Assembly (NCBI GenBank): GCA_011947345.1
Contig: JAAVTG010000142.1
Coordinates: 124,001 to 188,000 of the forward strand
Direction: 5' to 3'
From: Phytophthora quininea
Taxonomy: Eukaryota > Oomycota > Peronosporomycetes > Peronosporales > Peronosporaceae
Length of the DNA: 64,000 bases
The notes beneath the pieces were generated by a model. That model did no database searches. It worked only from the letters and a program-made list of their open reading frames with translations, and was not told the DNA's origin. Below are positions 32,122 through 43,591 of this stretch, one piece after another. Made by a program: the position numbers and the translations under genes. Numbering within the stretch: the first letter of the stretch is position 1; each line of letters opens with the position of its first letter.

Positions 32122-33200
32122 TTAACGAACCTTCGTCTGATCCTGGGATTGGCCCAAAATGGTAACTTGATTCCGCCAATAGTAAAGGCGATAGTTGGCT
32201 GCCGCGATCCTTTGGAGAATCGCTACATCACACATGTTCAACTCGCTCCCCGAAAACACGTTTATTTTTGGCCCATCAATGACCTGAGCGAACAAGCCTT
32301 GAAGCGTGCACGCATTTAGCTTGATGTAAATCGCTTGGTAGGTTTGGGGCACTGGTAATATTGAGTACAGCTTTGTCCATTTCGTCTTTGGGTGACTGTC
32401 AACGAATCTCTTCATGAATACGAGCATTCCATGCAGCTTGCGCTCAAAGTGCGCGCTGTGCTCGCGAATCTGCCATTGGCACGGAACGATACCGAGCCAC
32501 CTGTGCAGCTCAAGCTCGAGAGAGCCGACAGTTAAGTCCCATTCGGTCCAAAGCTTGACCACGTTGCCATTTGGGTTGCCCTCCTCGTCGAGATGTGGTT
32601 GCCGTCCAACCTCGATAACAGCTATCCACAAGCTTCTTGGTCTGGCGATACGTGCGCTGCAACTTGCATTTTAGAACATACCGGAATCGCACGTATTGAT
32701 GCAGACGGCGAAGAAAATTGAGAGCAATCACATTGAGTGCATTGACAGATATGAGGCGAACCGTCTCGTTTATCATCCGCAACCCGTCAATTATCTTCTC
32801 AGCGTTGTTTGTCTGCCCTCGTGCCCTGATGGTCCAGTAACGACAGCACGTAATGTGGAATATTGGGTACCTGGCATCGAACGATGGGGGATTAGCCTTG
32901 GAGGCACTGCAGCATTGGTAAAACACCACCTGCTCGATCTCGGGTACTTCTTCGCCCTCTTTCAAACAGCGAAGAACGTGGAGGTTTGCGAGATGCCATC
33001 CCTCCAGCTCGAACTGCTTTATCACGACACACGAGTGCTTGATCTGAGGGAGAAGTTTGGGCACACGAAGAATTTGAGTCAGCTTGCAGATGACGCTTGA
33101 GTGCTGGTCTTTTGTACTTTCCTTGATACGGTAGCGTGGTGCAGTGTATGGGATGACCGAATAGTCCGGGTCGTCCGACTTCTTGCGCTTTTGGCTCATG
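32122..33200 (-). pseudogene. Probable N-terminal half of the same Fanzor element
   Basis: ATG at 33200 starts MSQKRKKSDDPDYSVIPYTA. The frame continues through helical, Leu-rich sequence (CKLTQILRVPKLLPQIKHS, LANLHVLRCLKEGEE, LNFLRRLHQYVRFRY) to about 32510, then shifts to the frame 32122-32631. I recall such N-termini on oomycete Fanzor-type proteins; this is recall, not a search. It has the same strand as the RuvC half at 27121-28083 and lies upstream of it, so the two would form one gene if the roughly 4 kb between them (with the Harbinger pair) were removed. At least one frameshift is present. Confidence 0.5.
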
Positions 33201-33854
33201 ACAGATAGTCTGGCGTGAAAAAGCGAAAATGAGAGAAACCCTGCTGCCTTGCAGCGCAGCAGCACTCTTTGTCGTACACACACCTCATTTCGATCCGGCA
33301 GTCTGACGAAGTTGTCATCACTCTTTAGGTTCGTCGACCAAACGACTCCCAGCAAAGAATATGGCTCTACTCCACTCGTTAACAGCTCCTGTTAAAATTC
33401 TTACCCTTCTGAGAAGTTTTCCTCCTGGCGTACTATCCAAGTGTGGCATACGCTAAAGAAGAAGAGTGAGGCAGTGCTGTGGGAGTATGGCATCGAAAGG
33501 CTATTCCGGCTTGACGGTTTCTAGCGCTGGACGATTTCGTTCATCATGTACAGGCAGCGATTGCAGTATAATAAACCATGAGTTCTCATCGATGGGCAGT
33601 CCTACTGATACCCCTGTTAACGAATGACTGCTGCCAAGGCTATATGTACATCAGCATATGCTTCGTGAACGTCCCATAATCGATCGGTAAGCTGAGTCAC
33701 GCCGACGCTTGCCGTAGGTGTCCAATAACTCGACAATACAGTTTTCGTCGATGAACACAACTGAGAGCTCCGACGAAGGTATGGCGACTTTGTTTGGGGA
33801 GTCAACGACTAGGTATTTATTTTATCCTTCTTCTGTTCGTAGCGTGCGGCAGCA
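33201..33854. other. 5' flank of Fanzor relic up to the palindrome edge
   Basis: No gene recognised; only short frames. The sequence changes to the palindromic arm at 33855. Confidence 0.4.
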
Positions 33855-35207
33855 TTTTGGATCTGTCTCTACTTCCCAGTGAATGGCTTGAGCAGCTCCT
33901 GACTAACTGCCCGACGGACAACGGCGCGAGTACTGCTCATGGCGATCTCTCAGACCTACTCGGAAGCGAAACGGACTGCTCCGAGTCTGCGTCACTGCGC
34001 CTCCAGGACGCCAGTCCTCCTCCACCCACCGAGAATGATTCATACATGTCGATGATCGGACCGAGAAGTCAAATTCCGTCCCTTGATGCTGCTCGGGAAC
34101 GCAGGCGGACGAAGAAAGCTCACGCTGCTCGGCGACTTCGTATCCGCAAAAGGTTGAGCTAGCCGAGCTGAAAGCTGAGCAGTGCGCTCTGGTTCAGAGG
34201 CTGCAGCTTTTGAAGGGCCAAAGCAATCGCAGAGGTTCTTCGGCGCAATCGAAATCGCCCGTCACTCGGACATGTAAACAAGTCGAGGAGGAGAACAAGA
34301 AACTCCGGCGAGAGTTATGTCTCTTGAACGAATTTGCACGAGGTCTCGAGGCTGCACTTGCGTTGCCCAAGTCAAGTAGTGGTGATGTGAATATGTGTTA
34401 CTTTCTGCATACACCAATGCATCTACCGATGGATGCCCGGTCTCGCGGGGCGCCTTACAGGCGGTATGCACCGACACGAAGTTGGAGCTAGCGTCGCGGA
34501 TCCTTCATAACGAGACTCGGCGTACACGTCCATGCACGATGCCAAACTTCTCGTGGATGCCGCTGAACCTTGGCCCGTCGAGCTTCGGGATGACGTCGCT
34601 TGCGGTGTTTGCGTTGGAGACTGGGAACGTGCACAAAGCGTTCGACGCGGCTCGCAATGCCATCATGACCAGCGGTGTAATATGGCCAAGCTACTCCCTG
34701 ACGGACAGCTCCGAGCAGCAATTCGACATGTCGTCGGCAGATTTCCAAATCCAATACGCAGTTGCAGAAAATCGTTTCCAGAGCAGCTCTTCGAACGAGC
34801 AGGTGCTCATTGAAAGCCGCAGCATCTCCTACTGCCGAGTGAACGATCAGGGAGGTACTTTCATCTGGGACTATGCCGACGAAGATGAACTGCATCCTCT
34901 CAAGAAGACCCCGACAGTCAAGCGCAGTGCGGTTGGAGCGTACGTTTGACCACTCTTTGCGGCGAATTTGTCAGCTCACGCTGTGAGCCTCACAGCTTGT
35001 TTTGTTATCTTTAGGCTGTTGGTGAGGCTGGAGCACTGCGACGATGGCGTCGAGCGCGTCGTGTGTCGCTGCATCTGCTCGAAGGTCCACACCATTCACT
35101 CGTCGGAGCTCCCACCGGACATCCAGAGATTTTCGCAGTCGAGCAAAGCAGGCGCACAAATTGCAGACTCGCTGGTATTCGAGAGCACCAAAGGAAGTGT
35201 CAGCTGA
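33855..35207 (+). CDS. bZIP/START-like oomycete protein, left-arm copy
   Basis: The frame enters from the repeat edge (LDLSLLPSEWLEQLL); the true start lies outside or is lost. A basic segment RRRTKKAHAARRLRIRK is followed by a leucine-zipper-like helix (VELAELKAEQCALVQRLQLL) after a frame change at the A run 34148-34151. Then comes a Lys/Glu helix and a long domain (LETGNVHKAFDAARNAIM, VLIESRSISYCRV) resembling the START-like C-terminus of oomycete bZIP/M96-type proteins. Intron 34940-35014 (GTACGT donor) precedes LVRLEHCDDGVERVVCR. The G run 34447-34450 breaks the frame, whereas the right-arm copy has five G here and stays open. Function is probably transcriptional. Confidence 0.45.
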
Positions 35208-35293
35208 AACCCTTAGCGACAACAGGAAGCTCGCGGTTTTGCGAATTAGCGATTGTTACTGGCAGCTTACTTGTCTAATTCCTCACCGAGCGT

Positions 35294-36344
35294 CTAGTAC
35301 TCCCTGTCCTCGATCTCGATGCCGACCTTGCCGATGTGGCGGCCCGACTTGAGATAGTCGAGCGCCGCCAGCACGTTCTCGCGCTCGAACCCGAACGTCT
35401 TGTGCACGTACGGCTCGAGGTGTTTGCTGGTCACGAAGGTGACCAGGTCGCGCAGCAACTGCTGACTGCCCACCACGATGCCGCGCACCACGCAGCCCTT
35501 GGCCAGCACGAGGCTGGCGACGTCCGGCATATCCTCCTGCTTGGCCTGCGCGAGGAACCCCATCACGCCGATGATGCCGCCGCGCGCATGCCTCGATGCT
35601 CTTCTTGATGGTGCCCGAGCCGCCGTTCTCGAGGATGTAGTCGGCGCCGTGGCCGTTGGTCATGCGGTTGACCTCGGCGGCCCAGTCTGGCGTCGTGCGG
35701 TAATTAATCACGTGGTCAGCGCCGAAGCGCTCCTGCACGAACCGGAGCTTCTCGTCGGACGACGACGTGATAATGGTGACCGCTCCGGCTGCCTTGGCGA
35801 GCTGCAGACCCGTGATGGATACGCCGCCCGTGCCGAGGAACAGCACAGTCTGGCCGGGCTTGAGCGGCACGTTGCCGTACAGAGCGTTCCACGCCGTGAC
35901 TCCCGTGCACACGAGCGATGCCATCTGCACGAAGCTCAACGTGCTGTCCCCGGGGATCTTCATCAGCACGTGCGCGGGTAGTGCGACGTACTGCCGCAGT
36001 ACGCCGTCGAGCATGCCCCCGAGGGAGTGCACCCAGTCGAGCTGGGGGCCGTACAGGTTGGTCAGGTCAAAGTTGCTGATGACGCGGTCACCGAGCTCAA
36101 AGCCCTCGACGTCCGCCCCGACCTCCACGACGACACCTGCGCCGTCCGAGCACGGTACGACGCTGTCCTTGACCGGGAACGGGTACGTGCTGTCTCCGAC
36201 CGCGATATCTCGGTAGTTGAGCGCGACGCCACGGATCTGGACCAGCACCTCGTTCGAGGAGATCGTTGGCTTGGGCTCCGATACTACGCGCAGGTTGTGG
36301 TGCGTCGTGCGCTCGGTGTGGCGGAACGTGACGTTAGCGACCAT
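35294..36344 (-). CDS. Zinc-type alcohol dehydrogenase-like MDR protein, left-arm copy
   Basis: Medium-chain dehydrogenase/reductase, about 350 residues from ATG 36344. Features: GVALNYRD, VPCSDGAGVVVEVG, LGDRV in the catalytic domain, and the nucleotide-binding loop LFLGTGGVSITGLQLAKAAGA followed by TSSSDEKL. It resembles the YogA-like NAD(P)-dependent subgroup; there is no structural-zinc Cys cluster. The frame changes near 35588 in a GC-alternating stretch, and the other frame supplies a normal C-terminus (MGFLAQAKQ to GIEIEDREY). Both arms share this shift. A longer open frame upstream (to 36554) is probably 5' UTR. Confidence 0.75.
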
Positions 36345-36767
36345 GATCGGACGGTGGCGCTTGGCTTGGTGTGTGTGGGGCTGCTTGGTGGCAGGCAAAA
36401 GGAGGAATGGTCGGCGGGGTGAATGGCGTCCTTTTCTCAATAGCAGCGTTTTGGCTTGCCTAGGTCCGGACCATGAGCTCACGTCTCGATGTTCACGTGC
36501 CGTACCGAGCCGATGACGTGTAGCACCAGTAACCACACGGACATGGGAACGCAATCTGCGTGACGCATCAATACTGGGGTCTGTCTTCTGAGCCCCGAAA
36601 TGACCCGTTCAACTTCGTAATGTCAGTGGCGTCCCTGCGTGGTGCATTTGAGACTGCATACGTCGCGAAAGGGGTCAAACTACAAGGAAGGAGAGCGGCC
36701 TGCTGCCCTATCTAATCTCGGATCGGTGTCAGGTGTGATCGAGAAAAGACATTTGTTGAGGCTACAG

Positions 36768-36919
36768 GTTTGGTACAAATCTCCGTTTAGTTACATGGTG
36801 ATTGCTAAGGGGCTTGTCGTTATATGCGACCACGATTAAAGCGGCAGTCTGCCGACGTTGACAAGCCGTCGAAGATGGGTGTGGTCGCGGCGCCAGCTTA
36901 GTGCAATTGCATATCGAAT
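36768..36919. repeat. Palindrome spacer
   Basis: 152 bp of unique sequence between the two arms, with no frame or motif recognised. Confidence 0.8.
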
Positions 36920-37339
36920 CTGTAGCCTCAACAAATGTCTTTTCTCGATCACACCTGACACCGATCCGAGATTAGATAGGGCAGCAGGCCGCTCTCCTTC
37001 CTTGTAGTTTGACCCCTTTCGCGACGTATGCAGTCTCAAATGCACCACGCAGGGACGCCACTGACATTACGAAGTTGAACGGGTCATTTCGGGGCTCAGA
37101 AGACAGACCCCAGTATTGATGCGTCACGCAGATTGCGTTCCCATGTCCGTGTGGTTACTGGTGCTACACGTCATCGGCTCGGTACGGCACGTGAACATCG
37201 AGACGTGAGCTCATGGTCCGGACCTAGGCAAGCCAAAACGCTGCTATTGAGAAAAGGACGCCATTCACCCCGCCGACCATTCCTCCTTTTGCCTGCCACC
37301 AAGCAGCCCCACACACAAGCCAAGCGCCACCGTCCGATC

Positions 37340-38390
37340 ATGGTCGCTAACGTCACGTTCCGCCACACCGAGCGCACGACGCACCACAACCTGCGCGTAG
37401 TATCGGAGCCCAAGCCAACGATCTCCTCGAACGAGGTGCTGGTCCAGATCCGTGGCGTCGCGCTCAACTACCGAGATATCGCGGTCGGAGACAGCACGTA
37501 CCCGTTCCCGGTCAAGGACAGCGTCGTACCGTGCTCGGACGGCGCAGGTGTCGTCGTGGAGGTCGGGGCGGACGTCGAGGGCTTTGAGCTCGGTGACCGC
37601 GTCATCAGCAACTTTGACCTGACCAACCTGTACGGCCCCCAGCTCGACTGGGTGCACTCCCTCGGGGGCATGCTCGACGGCGTACTGCGGCAGTACGTCG
37701 CACTACCCGCGCACGTGCTGATGAAGATCCCCGGGGACAGCACGTTGAGCTTCGTGCAGATGGCATCGCTCGTGTGCACGGGAGTCACGGCGTGGAACGC
37801 TCTGTACGGCAACGTGCCGCTCAAGCCCGGCCAGACTGTGCTGTTCCTCGGCACGGGCGGCGTATCCATCACGGGTCTGCAGCTCGCCAAGGCAGCCGGA
37901 GCGGTCACCATTATCACGTCGTCGTCCGACGAGAAGCTCCGGTTCGTGCAGGAGCGCTTCGGCGCTGACCACGTGATTAATTACCGCACGACGCCAGACT
38001 GGGCCGCCGAGGTCAACCGCATGACCAACGGCCACGGCGCCGACTACATCCTCGAGAACGGCGGCTCGGGCACCATCAAGAAGAGCATCGAGGCACGCGC
38101 GCGGCGGCATCATCGGCGTGATGGGGTTCCTCGCGCAGGCCAAGCAGGAGGATATGCCGGACGTCGCCAGCCTCGTGCTGGCCAAGGGCTGCGTGGTGCG
38201 CGGCATCGTGGTGGGCAGTCAGCAGTTGCTGCGCGACCTGGTCACCTTCGTGACCAGCAAACACCTCGAGCCGTACGTGCACAAGACGTTCGGGTTCGAG
38301 CGCGAGAACGTGCTGGCGGCGCTCGACTATCTCAAGTCGGGCCGCCACATCGGCAAGGTCGGCATCGAGATCGAGGACAGGGAGTACTAG
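37340..38390 (+). CDS. Zinc-type alcohol dehydrogenase-like MDR protein, right-arm copy
   Basis: Same gene as 35294-36344, here on the plus strand from ATG 37340 to the stop at 38390. It keeps the shared frame change (near 38097). Visible differences are an Arg for a Cys codon just before the shift, and one codon less in the region before the ATG. The two genes point towards each other's 5' ends across the palindrome centre, so both promoters lie within about 1 kb of mirror-image DNA. Confidence 0.75.
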
Positions 38391-38476
38391 ACGCTCGGTG
38401 AGGAATTAGACAAGTAAGCTGCCAGTAACAATCGCTAATTCGCAAAACCGCGAGCTTCCTGTTGTCGCTAAGGGTT

Positions 38477-39828
38477 TCAGCTGACACTTCCTTTGGTGCT
38501 CTCGAATACCAGCGAGTCTGCAATTTGTGCGCCTGCTTTGCTCGACTGCGAAAATCTCTGGATGTCCGGTGGGAGCTCCGACGAGTGAATGGTGTGGACC
38601 TTCGAGCAGATGCAGCGACACACGACGCGCTCGACGCCATCGTCGCAGTGCTCCAGCCTCACCAACAGCCTAAAGATAACAAAACAAGCTGTGAGGCTCA
38701 CAGCGTGAGCTGACAAATTCGCCGCAAAGAGTGGTCAAACGTACGCTCCAACCGCACTGCGCTTGACTGTCGGGGTCTTCTTGAGAGGATGCAGTTCATC
38801 TTCGTCGGCATAGTCCCAGATGAAAGTACCTCCCTGATCGTTCACTCGGCAGTAGGAGATGCTGCGGCTTTCAATGAGCACCTGCTCGTTCGAAGAGCTG
38901 CTCTGGAAACGATTTTCTGCAACTGCGTATTGGATTTGGAAATCTGCCGACGACATGTCGAATTGCTGCTCGGAGCTGTCCGTCAGGGAGTAGCTTGGCC
39001 ATATTACACCGCTGGTCATGATGGCATTGCGAGCCGCGTCGAACGCTTTGTGCACGTTCCCAGTCTCCAACGCAAACACCGCAAGCGACGTCATCCCGAA
39101 GCTCGACGGGCCAAGGTTCAGCGGCATCCACGAGAAGTTTGGCATCGTGCATGGACGTACGCCGAGTCTCGTTATGAAGGATCCGCGACGCTAGCTCCAA
39201 CTTCGTGTCGGTGCATACCGCCTGTAAGGCGCCCCCGCGAGACCGGGCATCCATCGGTAGATGCATTGGTGTATGCAGAAAGTAACACATATTCACATCG
39301 CCACTACTTGACTTGGGCAACGCAAGTGCAGCCTCGAGACCTCGTGCAAATTCGTTCAAGAGACATAACTCTCGCCGGAGTTTCTTGTTCTCCTCCTCGA
39401 CTTGTTTACATGTCCGAGTGACGGGCGATTTCGATTGCGCCGAAGAACCTCTGCGATTGCTTTGGCCCTTCAAAAGCTGCAGCCTCTGAACCAGAGCGCA
39501 CTGCTCAGCTTTCAGCTCGGCTAGCTCAACCTTTTGCGGATACGAAGTCGCCGAGCAGCGTGAGCTTTCTTCGTCCGCCTGCGTTCCCGAGCAGCATCAA
39601 GGGACGGAATTTGACTTCTCGGTCCGATCATCGACATGTATGAATCATTCTCGGTGGGTGGAGGAGGACTGGCGTCCTGGAGGCGCAGTGACGCAGACTC
39701 GGAGCAGTCCGTTTCGCTTCCGAGTAGGTCTGAGAGATCGCCATGAGCAGTACTCGCGCCGTTGTCCGTCGGGCAGTTAGTCAGGAGCTGCTCAAGCCAT
39801 TCACTGGGAAGTAGAGACAGATCCAAAA
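38477..39828 (-). CDS. bZIP/START-like oomycete protein, right-arm copy
   Basis: Mirror of 33855-35207. The A run (T run 39532-39535 on the plus strand) breaks the frame as in the other copy, but the G run is five long here (39232-39236), so the middle part reads on into LQAVCTDTKLELASRIL without a break. A further 2-bp difference near 39158 (absence of AC) moves the next segment out of frame. Upstream of the repeat edge the frame stays open to 39943, joining foreign sequence to the LDLSLLPSEW start. Confidence 0.45.
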
Positions 39829-39988
39829 GACTCAGTTCTCCAATATCTTCAGTGCCCTTAACTCCCACTGGGTAACAAGTAATATCCGCATGGCTCTCTT
39901 CTAGTAGACTTGGATGGCACTGTGTCCATAGTAAAACTACCACAGTAGTTAGAAGAAGCTCAATCGTTGGTCTTCAGACTGCACTTAC

Positions 39989-40270
39989 TCCGGCGTTCAC
40001 AACCGGAGGAGGTCGTTTTTCGCCATGACATTTCCACTGCCAAAAGATAGCAACAAAACGTGTTATGATGGTTCAAAAGCCACTATTTCTTCTTGCCACG
40101 CTCACCTGGTGTCGCTCTGCTGACTCTGCAGGCACGTAGTGCTCACACCGTCGCGCTCCATAGGCCACCAACGTCACCGCCGGCTGCAGCTCCACGTCCG
40201 TCGCGTCCAGCAGCGTCTGCAGTTGTCTGGAGACCTCATCCGCGTACGCAGCGAAGCGCTGGGCAGCCAT
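39989..40270 (-). CDS. 5' exons of an unknown small protein, 3' end lost at palindrome edge
   Basis: Exon 1 (40270-40106, 55 codons) begins MAAQRFAAYADEVSRQLQTL and ends before a GTGAGC donor. Exon 2 (40036-39989) adds WKCHGEKRPPPVVNAG and ends at a GTAAGT donor. A third exon should follow but the sequence soon enters the right palindromic arm, so the gene is probably truncated or fused there. Good splice sites and codon pattern suggest a formerly real gene. I do not recognise it. Confidence 0.45.
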
Positions 40271-40356
40271 GCGGAGCCAGTTGCCGGAATTGATTGCAGC
40301 GCTTTCAGCTATGATTGGCTAAAACACGCGACAAACAATCCCGACCAGTAGAGACC

Positions 40357-41275
40357 ATGAGCTCCCCACAGGACGCGACGCTCGCCGAGCCTTCCCTGAC
40401 GACCATGCAGCCAGAGCAGGACGCCGGCGAGATGACAGACGTGACGATGGACATGCAGACGGAGGCGGTGGACCCCACGCAACACAGCACAGCGATGGAG
40501 TCGATGACGGAGACGATGATGAGCGTGTCCAGGCGATGCAGAGCCACCAGGAGGCCATGGGCCTGCACCCAGAGGCGGTTTCGATGCAGATGGTGGAGAG
40601 CATGACGATGGCCACGGCCGTGAGCATGGCTGAAGCCTCGATTCAGGCGCAGATGGACGCGGTGGCCATGGCCGAGGCGGTGCTGGCGGTGCTGCCTGTA
40701 CCAAAGATGGAGCAGGACGCGACCGAGTTCAAGCCTATGACGAAGAAGGAGACGCGGAAGAACTTGACAGATCAGGAGCGGCTGTCCATTGTGCAGTATC
40801 TGCTGGCCAACAGCGCCGGGGGCGGCTGAAACACGGAGATATGAAGGCGGCTGCGACCCACTTTGGCGTGCACCGAGCGACCATTCGGCGGCTCTGGAAA
40901 CTGCACTTGGCTACGAGCAGCACCGAGGGGCTGGCGGGTGATGTCGCGAGTGGCATCAAGGGACGATCCGGTCGCAAGCCAAAAGTGTCGGACGAAGAGA
41001 TGAAGGAACGCATCGCGGCGATCCCTGTGGAGCGTCGCATGACTGGGAGGGGACTGTCGGCGGCGCTGGGAGTGAGCAACAGCGTTGTGGTGCGACTCGT
41101 TCGAGAGGGAAAGCTCAGACGCCACCCCAAGAAGCTGCACTACGTCATGTTAGTTGGCCGAAACAGGGTGAAACAATGCTACTTGCACAGAAACTTTGGT
41201 GAAATGGCTTACATGACGCGAGGTTTGACTCCTGCTGGAGAAGCGCAGTTGGTTGACAGGACAAGCCGAAAATAA
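40357..41275 (+). CDS. HTH protein of a Tc1/mariner-like element, catalytic domain missing
   Basis: Met/Gln-rich leader from ATG 40357 (MSSPQDATLAEP), then KKETRKNLTDQERLSIVQYLL and a helix-turn-helix (THFGVHRATIRRLWKLHL), then a second HTH-like block (LSAALGVSNSVVVRLVREGKL). This N-terminal layout occurs on many oomycete Tc1/mariner-like transposases, but the DDE/D nuclease domain that should follow is absent before the stop at 41275. Frames change near 40520 and at the G run 40818-40822. It is either a truncated transposon or a DNA-binding remnant. Confidence 0.5.
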
Positions 41276-41313
41276 CATTTGTTATCGGATACGACGCGTC
41301 CGTAGCGCAGGCG

Positions 41314-43295
41314 ATGGAGATCATTCGCCTCGCACTACTTGCGCTCTTGATAGCGGCGTTTGCTGATGTCCTCTTCGCACGAGCATGGAACTCGCCAAAT
41401 CTTGACGTGTTAGAAACTAAATCTGATCTCCTGGAGCACGTTATCATGACCGAAGTCGAGATCGAAATCAACGAGACGAAGCGCCTTCTGAAGCTTTACG
41501 AACGGAAGGCTGGTCTGCTCTTGAGCACACTAGCTCGGATTAGGCAGCGCAGTCCCGAGTTGCACTGGCAAAACAAGGCGATGTCTACCAAAACACCTGT
41601 AAATGCCAGTCTCCAGCGACCTCCAGCGACCAAGGAGCAGCGCCACCAGACACATCGAGGCGAGGCACAGCTTTTTCGGGATCGGTTTGAGTCTCAATGC
41701 GCTTTCACGTTGCGGGACGACGACGCCAACGCGCACTCCAGCTCGACGGTGCAGCTCATCTCGTTTCGGCCGAACGCGTCGCCTCTGGGCAAGAAGAGAC
41801 AAAGAACGCACCCCGCCACAACGTTGGCTCCGGTTTTGTCAAAGATGAGGCCCCTTTGCAGTTCTTGCTGGTGTTGGACCAACAGGCGACAGTGATGAAG
41901 CTCTTCCACCCGATCACGCACAAGCTGGTGTGGAAGTATGCTCTCAATCTCCGAGCGACGACAGGTGACGCCACTTTCGAGATTGCCGACGTTGTTTTCG
42001 TGTCTGAGCGTAGCGCGCATTTGGCTATTCTTTCGACTGCAGGGGAGTTAGTTTTATTCAAGCTGAGGCTGTGGCATAATCGGCGAGTCGTGTCGGGCGA
42101 CCCTCGCCGTCTCCGCAACATGGATGAAGCTCGTCTACAGTGCCTTGCAGGGCAAGATCCTGGTGCCATGACAAATGTAATCGAACCGCCTTGGCTGAAG
42201 AACACCATGTTTGCGGTGGCTGCTCCGCCTTCGGGGCGATATCTGCACGTTGATGTGGAGCACGTTTTTGGAACGGCTTTAAGTCGTTCCTGGAGCTACA
42301 GGCGTGGTAAAGTGGCATTGAGTGCACTGTACAATCGCGTAGTCGTGGTCACTAGCGACGAGTCTGGTATGCATCTCACTTTTCATGACGGTGAAAGCGG
42401 CAGCAATATTACAGAGCTCCGCACCAGACGCAGCGATGGCACAACTCATGGCGATGGTGTAGTTCAGCTGCAAGCCGTGCAAATCGGCAGGGGTTGTTAG
42501 CTTTGACAACACGGAAGCGACTTCTTTCGTTGACCCAAATACGCAGCAGCAGATTCCCGTTGAATGTGAGGTGCCTGGGCGTCATGAGTTTACAAGTTTC
42601 GCTGCGGATCCGCTACGGCCGAATATCATTTACGCTGGAACGTCAGTTAGGCGTGCTTTTGTCTACAAATTGCACAACCTCCGGACCTGGCGCCAACGCG
42701 CCGAGGAAGCAGATCGAGACTATCGTGGGCCAGCTATTTGCATGTTGGTCGACCAGCTGATGCCGCACCTGCTACTGCCACCTTCCTATCACAAGAGCCC
42801 CGCCGTTGTCGAGACGCTGCCTGGGTTTCTTGTACTAGGTATCGGGACTCGTTTGGTGTTGTATCAACTGTCCGCCAGCAGTGAGTGGGTGTATCCGACG
42901 CACCTCTCAGAGCATTCGCTGATCACTTCGCCGGTTCAGGAGCTCCACACCGTCTTGTCCCCTTTGCTCGAGACCTACACATTTTAGGAATCAGCGCCGC
43001 CAAGGACTTATCTGTCCATTCCGCGGGCTTTGCTGTGCTGATGGTGGCCAAGGAAGTACCAGGCAACTCGACCGCGCCCACCCAGCGGCTGGAAATTTTC
43101 TCGTCGCGAATCCCGCCTCCCGGTGCCAACCTCGACCTGAGCTGGATACGAATCCCCGCCATGATGGTCTGCGCTCTGGCCGCGATGTTTTGGCAGCAAA
43201 GGGGGCGCATGGCGCATTCCGCAGACAGAAGGGGTGGCTTCGACGAAGCAGAGATCGCAAACTTACTGAGCAGAATGCGAGCCTCAGGCAACTAG
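41314..43295 (+). CDS. ER-type single-span membrane protein with propeller-like lumenal domain
   Basis: Signal anchor or signal peptide MEIIRLALLALLIAAFADVL, then a coiled segment and about 500 residues rich in beta strands (FLLVLDQQATVMKLF, FLVLGIGTRLVLYQL) resembling a beta propeller. A membrane helix near the C-terminus (IRIPAMMVCALAAMFW) is followed by a short basic tail. Three frame changes, at the G run 41787-41789, the G run 42490-42493 and the T run 42982-42985, are each cured by one base, giving about 660 residues. The family is unknown to me; topology suggests an ER or Golgi glycoprotein with lumenal bulk. Confidence 0.6.
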
Positions 43296-43591
43296 CACTG
43301 TTGTTTATTCAGCCTGGACGATGGTTAGGCTGTCGAAAGTGCGCTCGAGAGATATGTTTCTGTTGCTGCTGGATAACCATGCCGGTGTTTCCGGGGACTA
43401 TCAAATCATCACAGTCGACTTGTTGGTTGCTGTTCACGATCTTAGTTGAGCTGAGTAATAACAAGTTGCGCTGTCGAGGTGATCGAGGTGTGGCACAATC
43501 ATGGTCGGAGAAATCCGAGCCCAGGACGCCAAACAAGACAAGTGTCGCTACGCTTTCTTGTGCAAATTATACAGATGCATGTCGAGTTGAG
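43296..43591. other. Convergent intergenic region, no gene seen
   Basis: 3' ends of the neighbouring genes meet here; short frames only. Confidence 0.4.

Larger units (their letters stand above)
33855..36767 (+). repeat. Large palindrome, left arm (2.9 kb)
   Basis: This segment recurs in reverse at 36920-39828. Arms differ at a few single bases and small indels: one codon in the MDR leader (36374 region), G4 against G5 near 34447, and an extra AC near 34526. Each arm carries a bZIP/START-like gene and an MDR dehydrogenase, tail to tail. The flanking sequences outside the arms are unrelated. Confidence 0.95.
36920..39828 (-). repeat. Large palindrome, right arm (2.9 kb)
   Basis: Reverse copy of 33855-36767. 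The outer edge at 39828 abuts a different flank from the left arm. An open frame runs across this edge into the bZIP-like gene. Confidence 0.95.
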
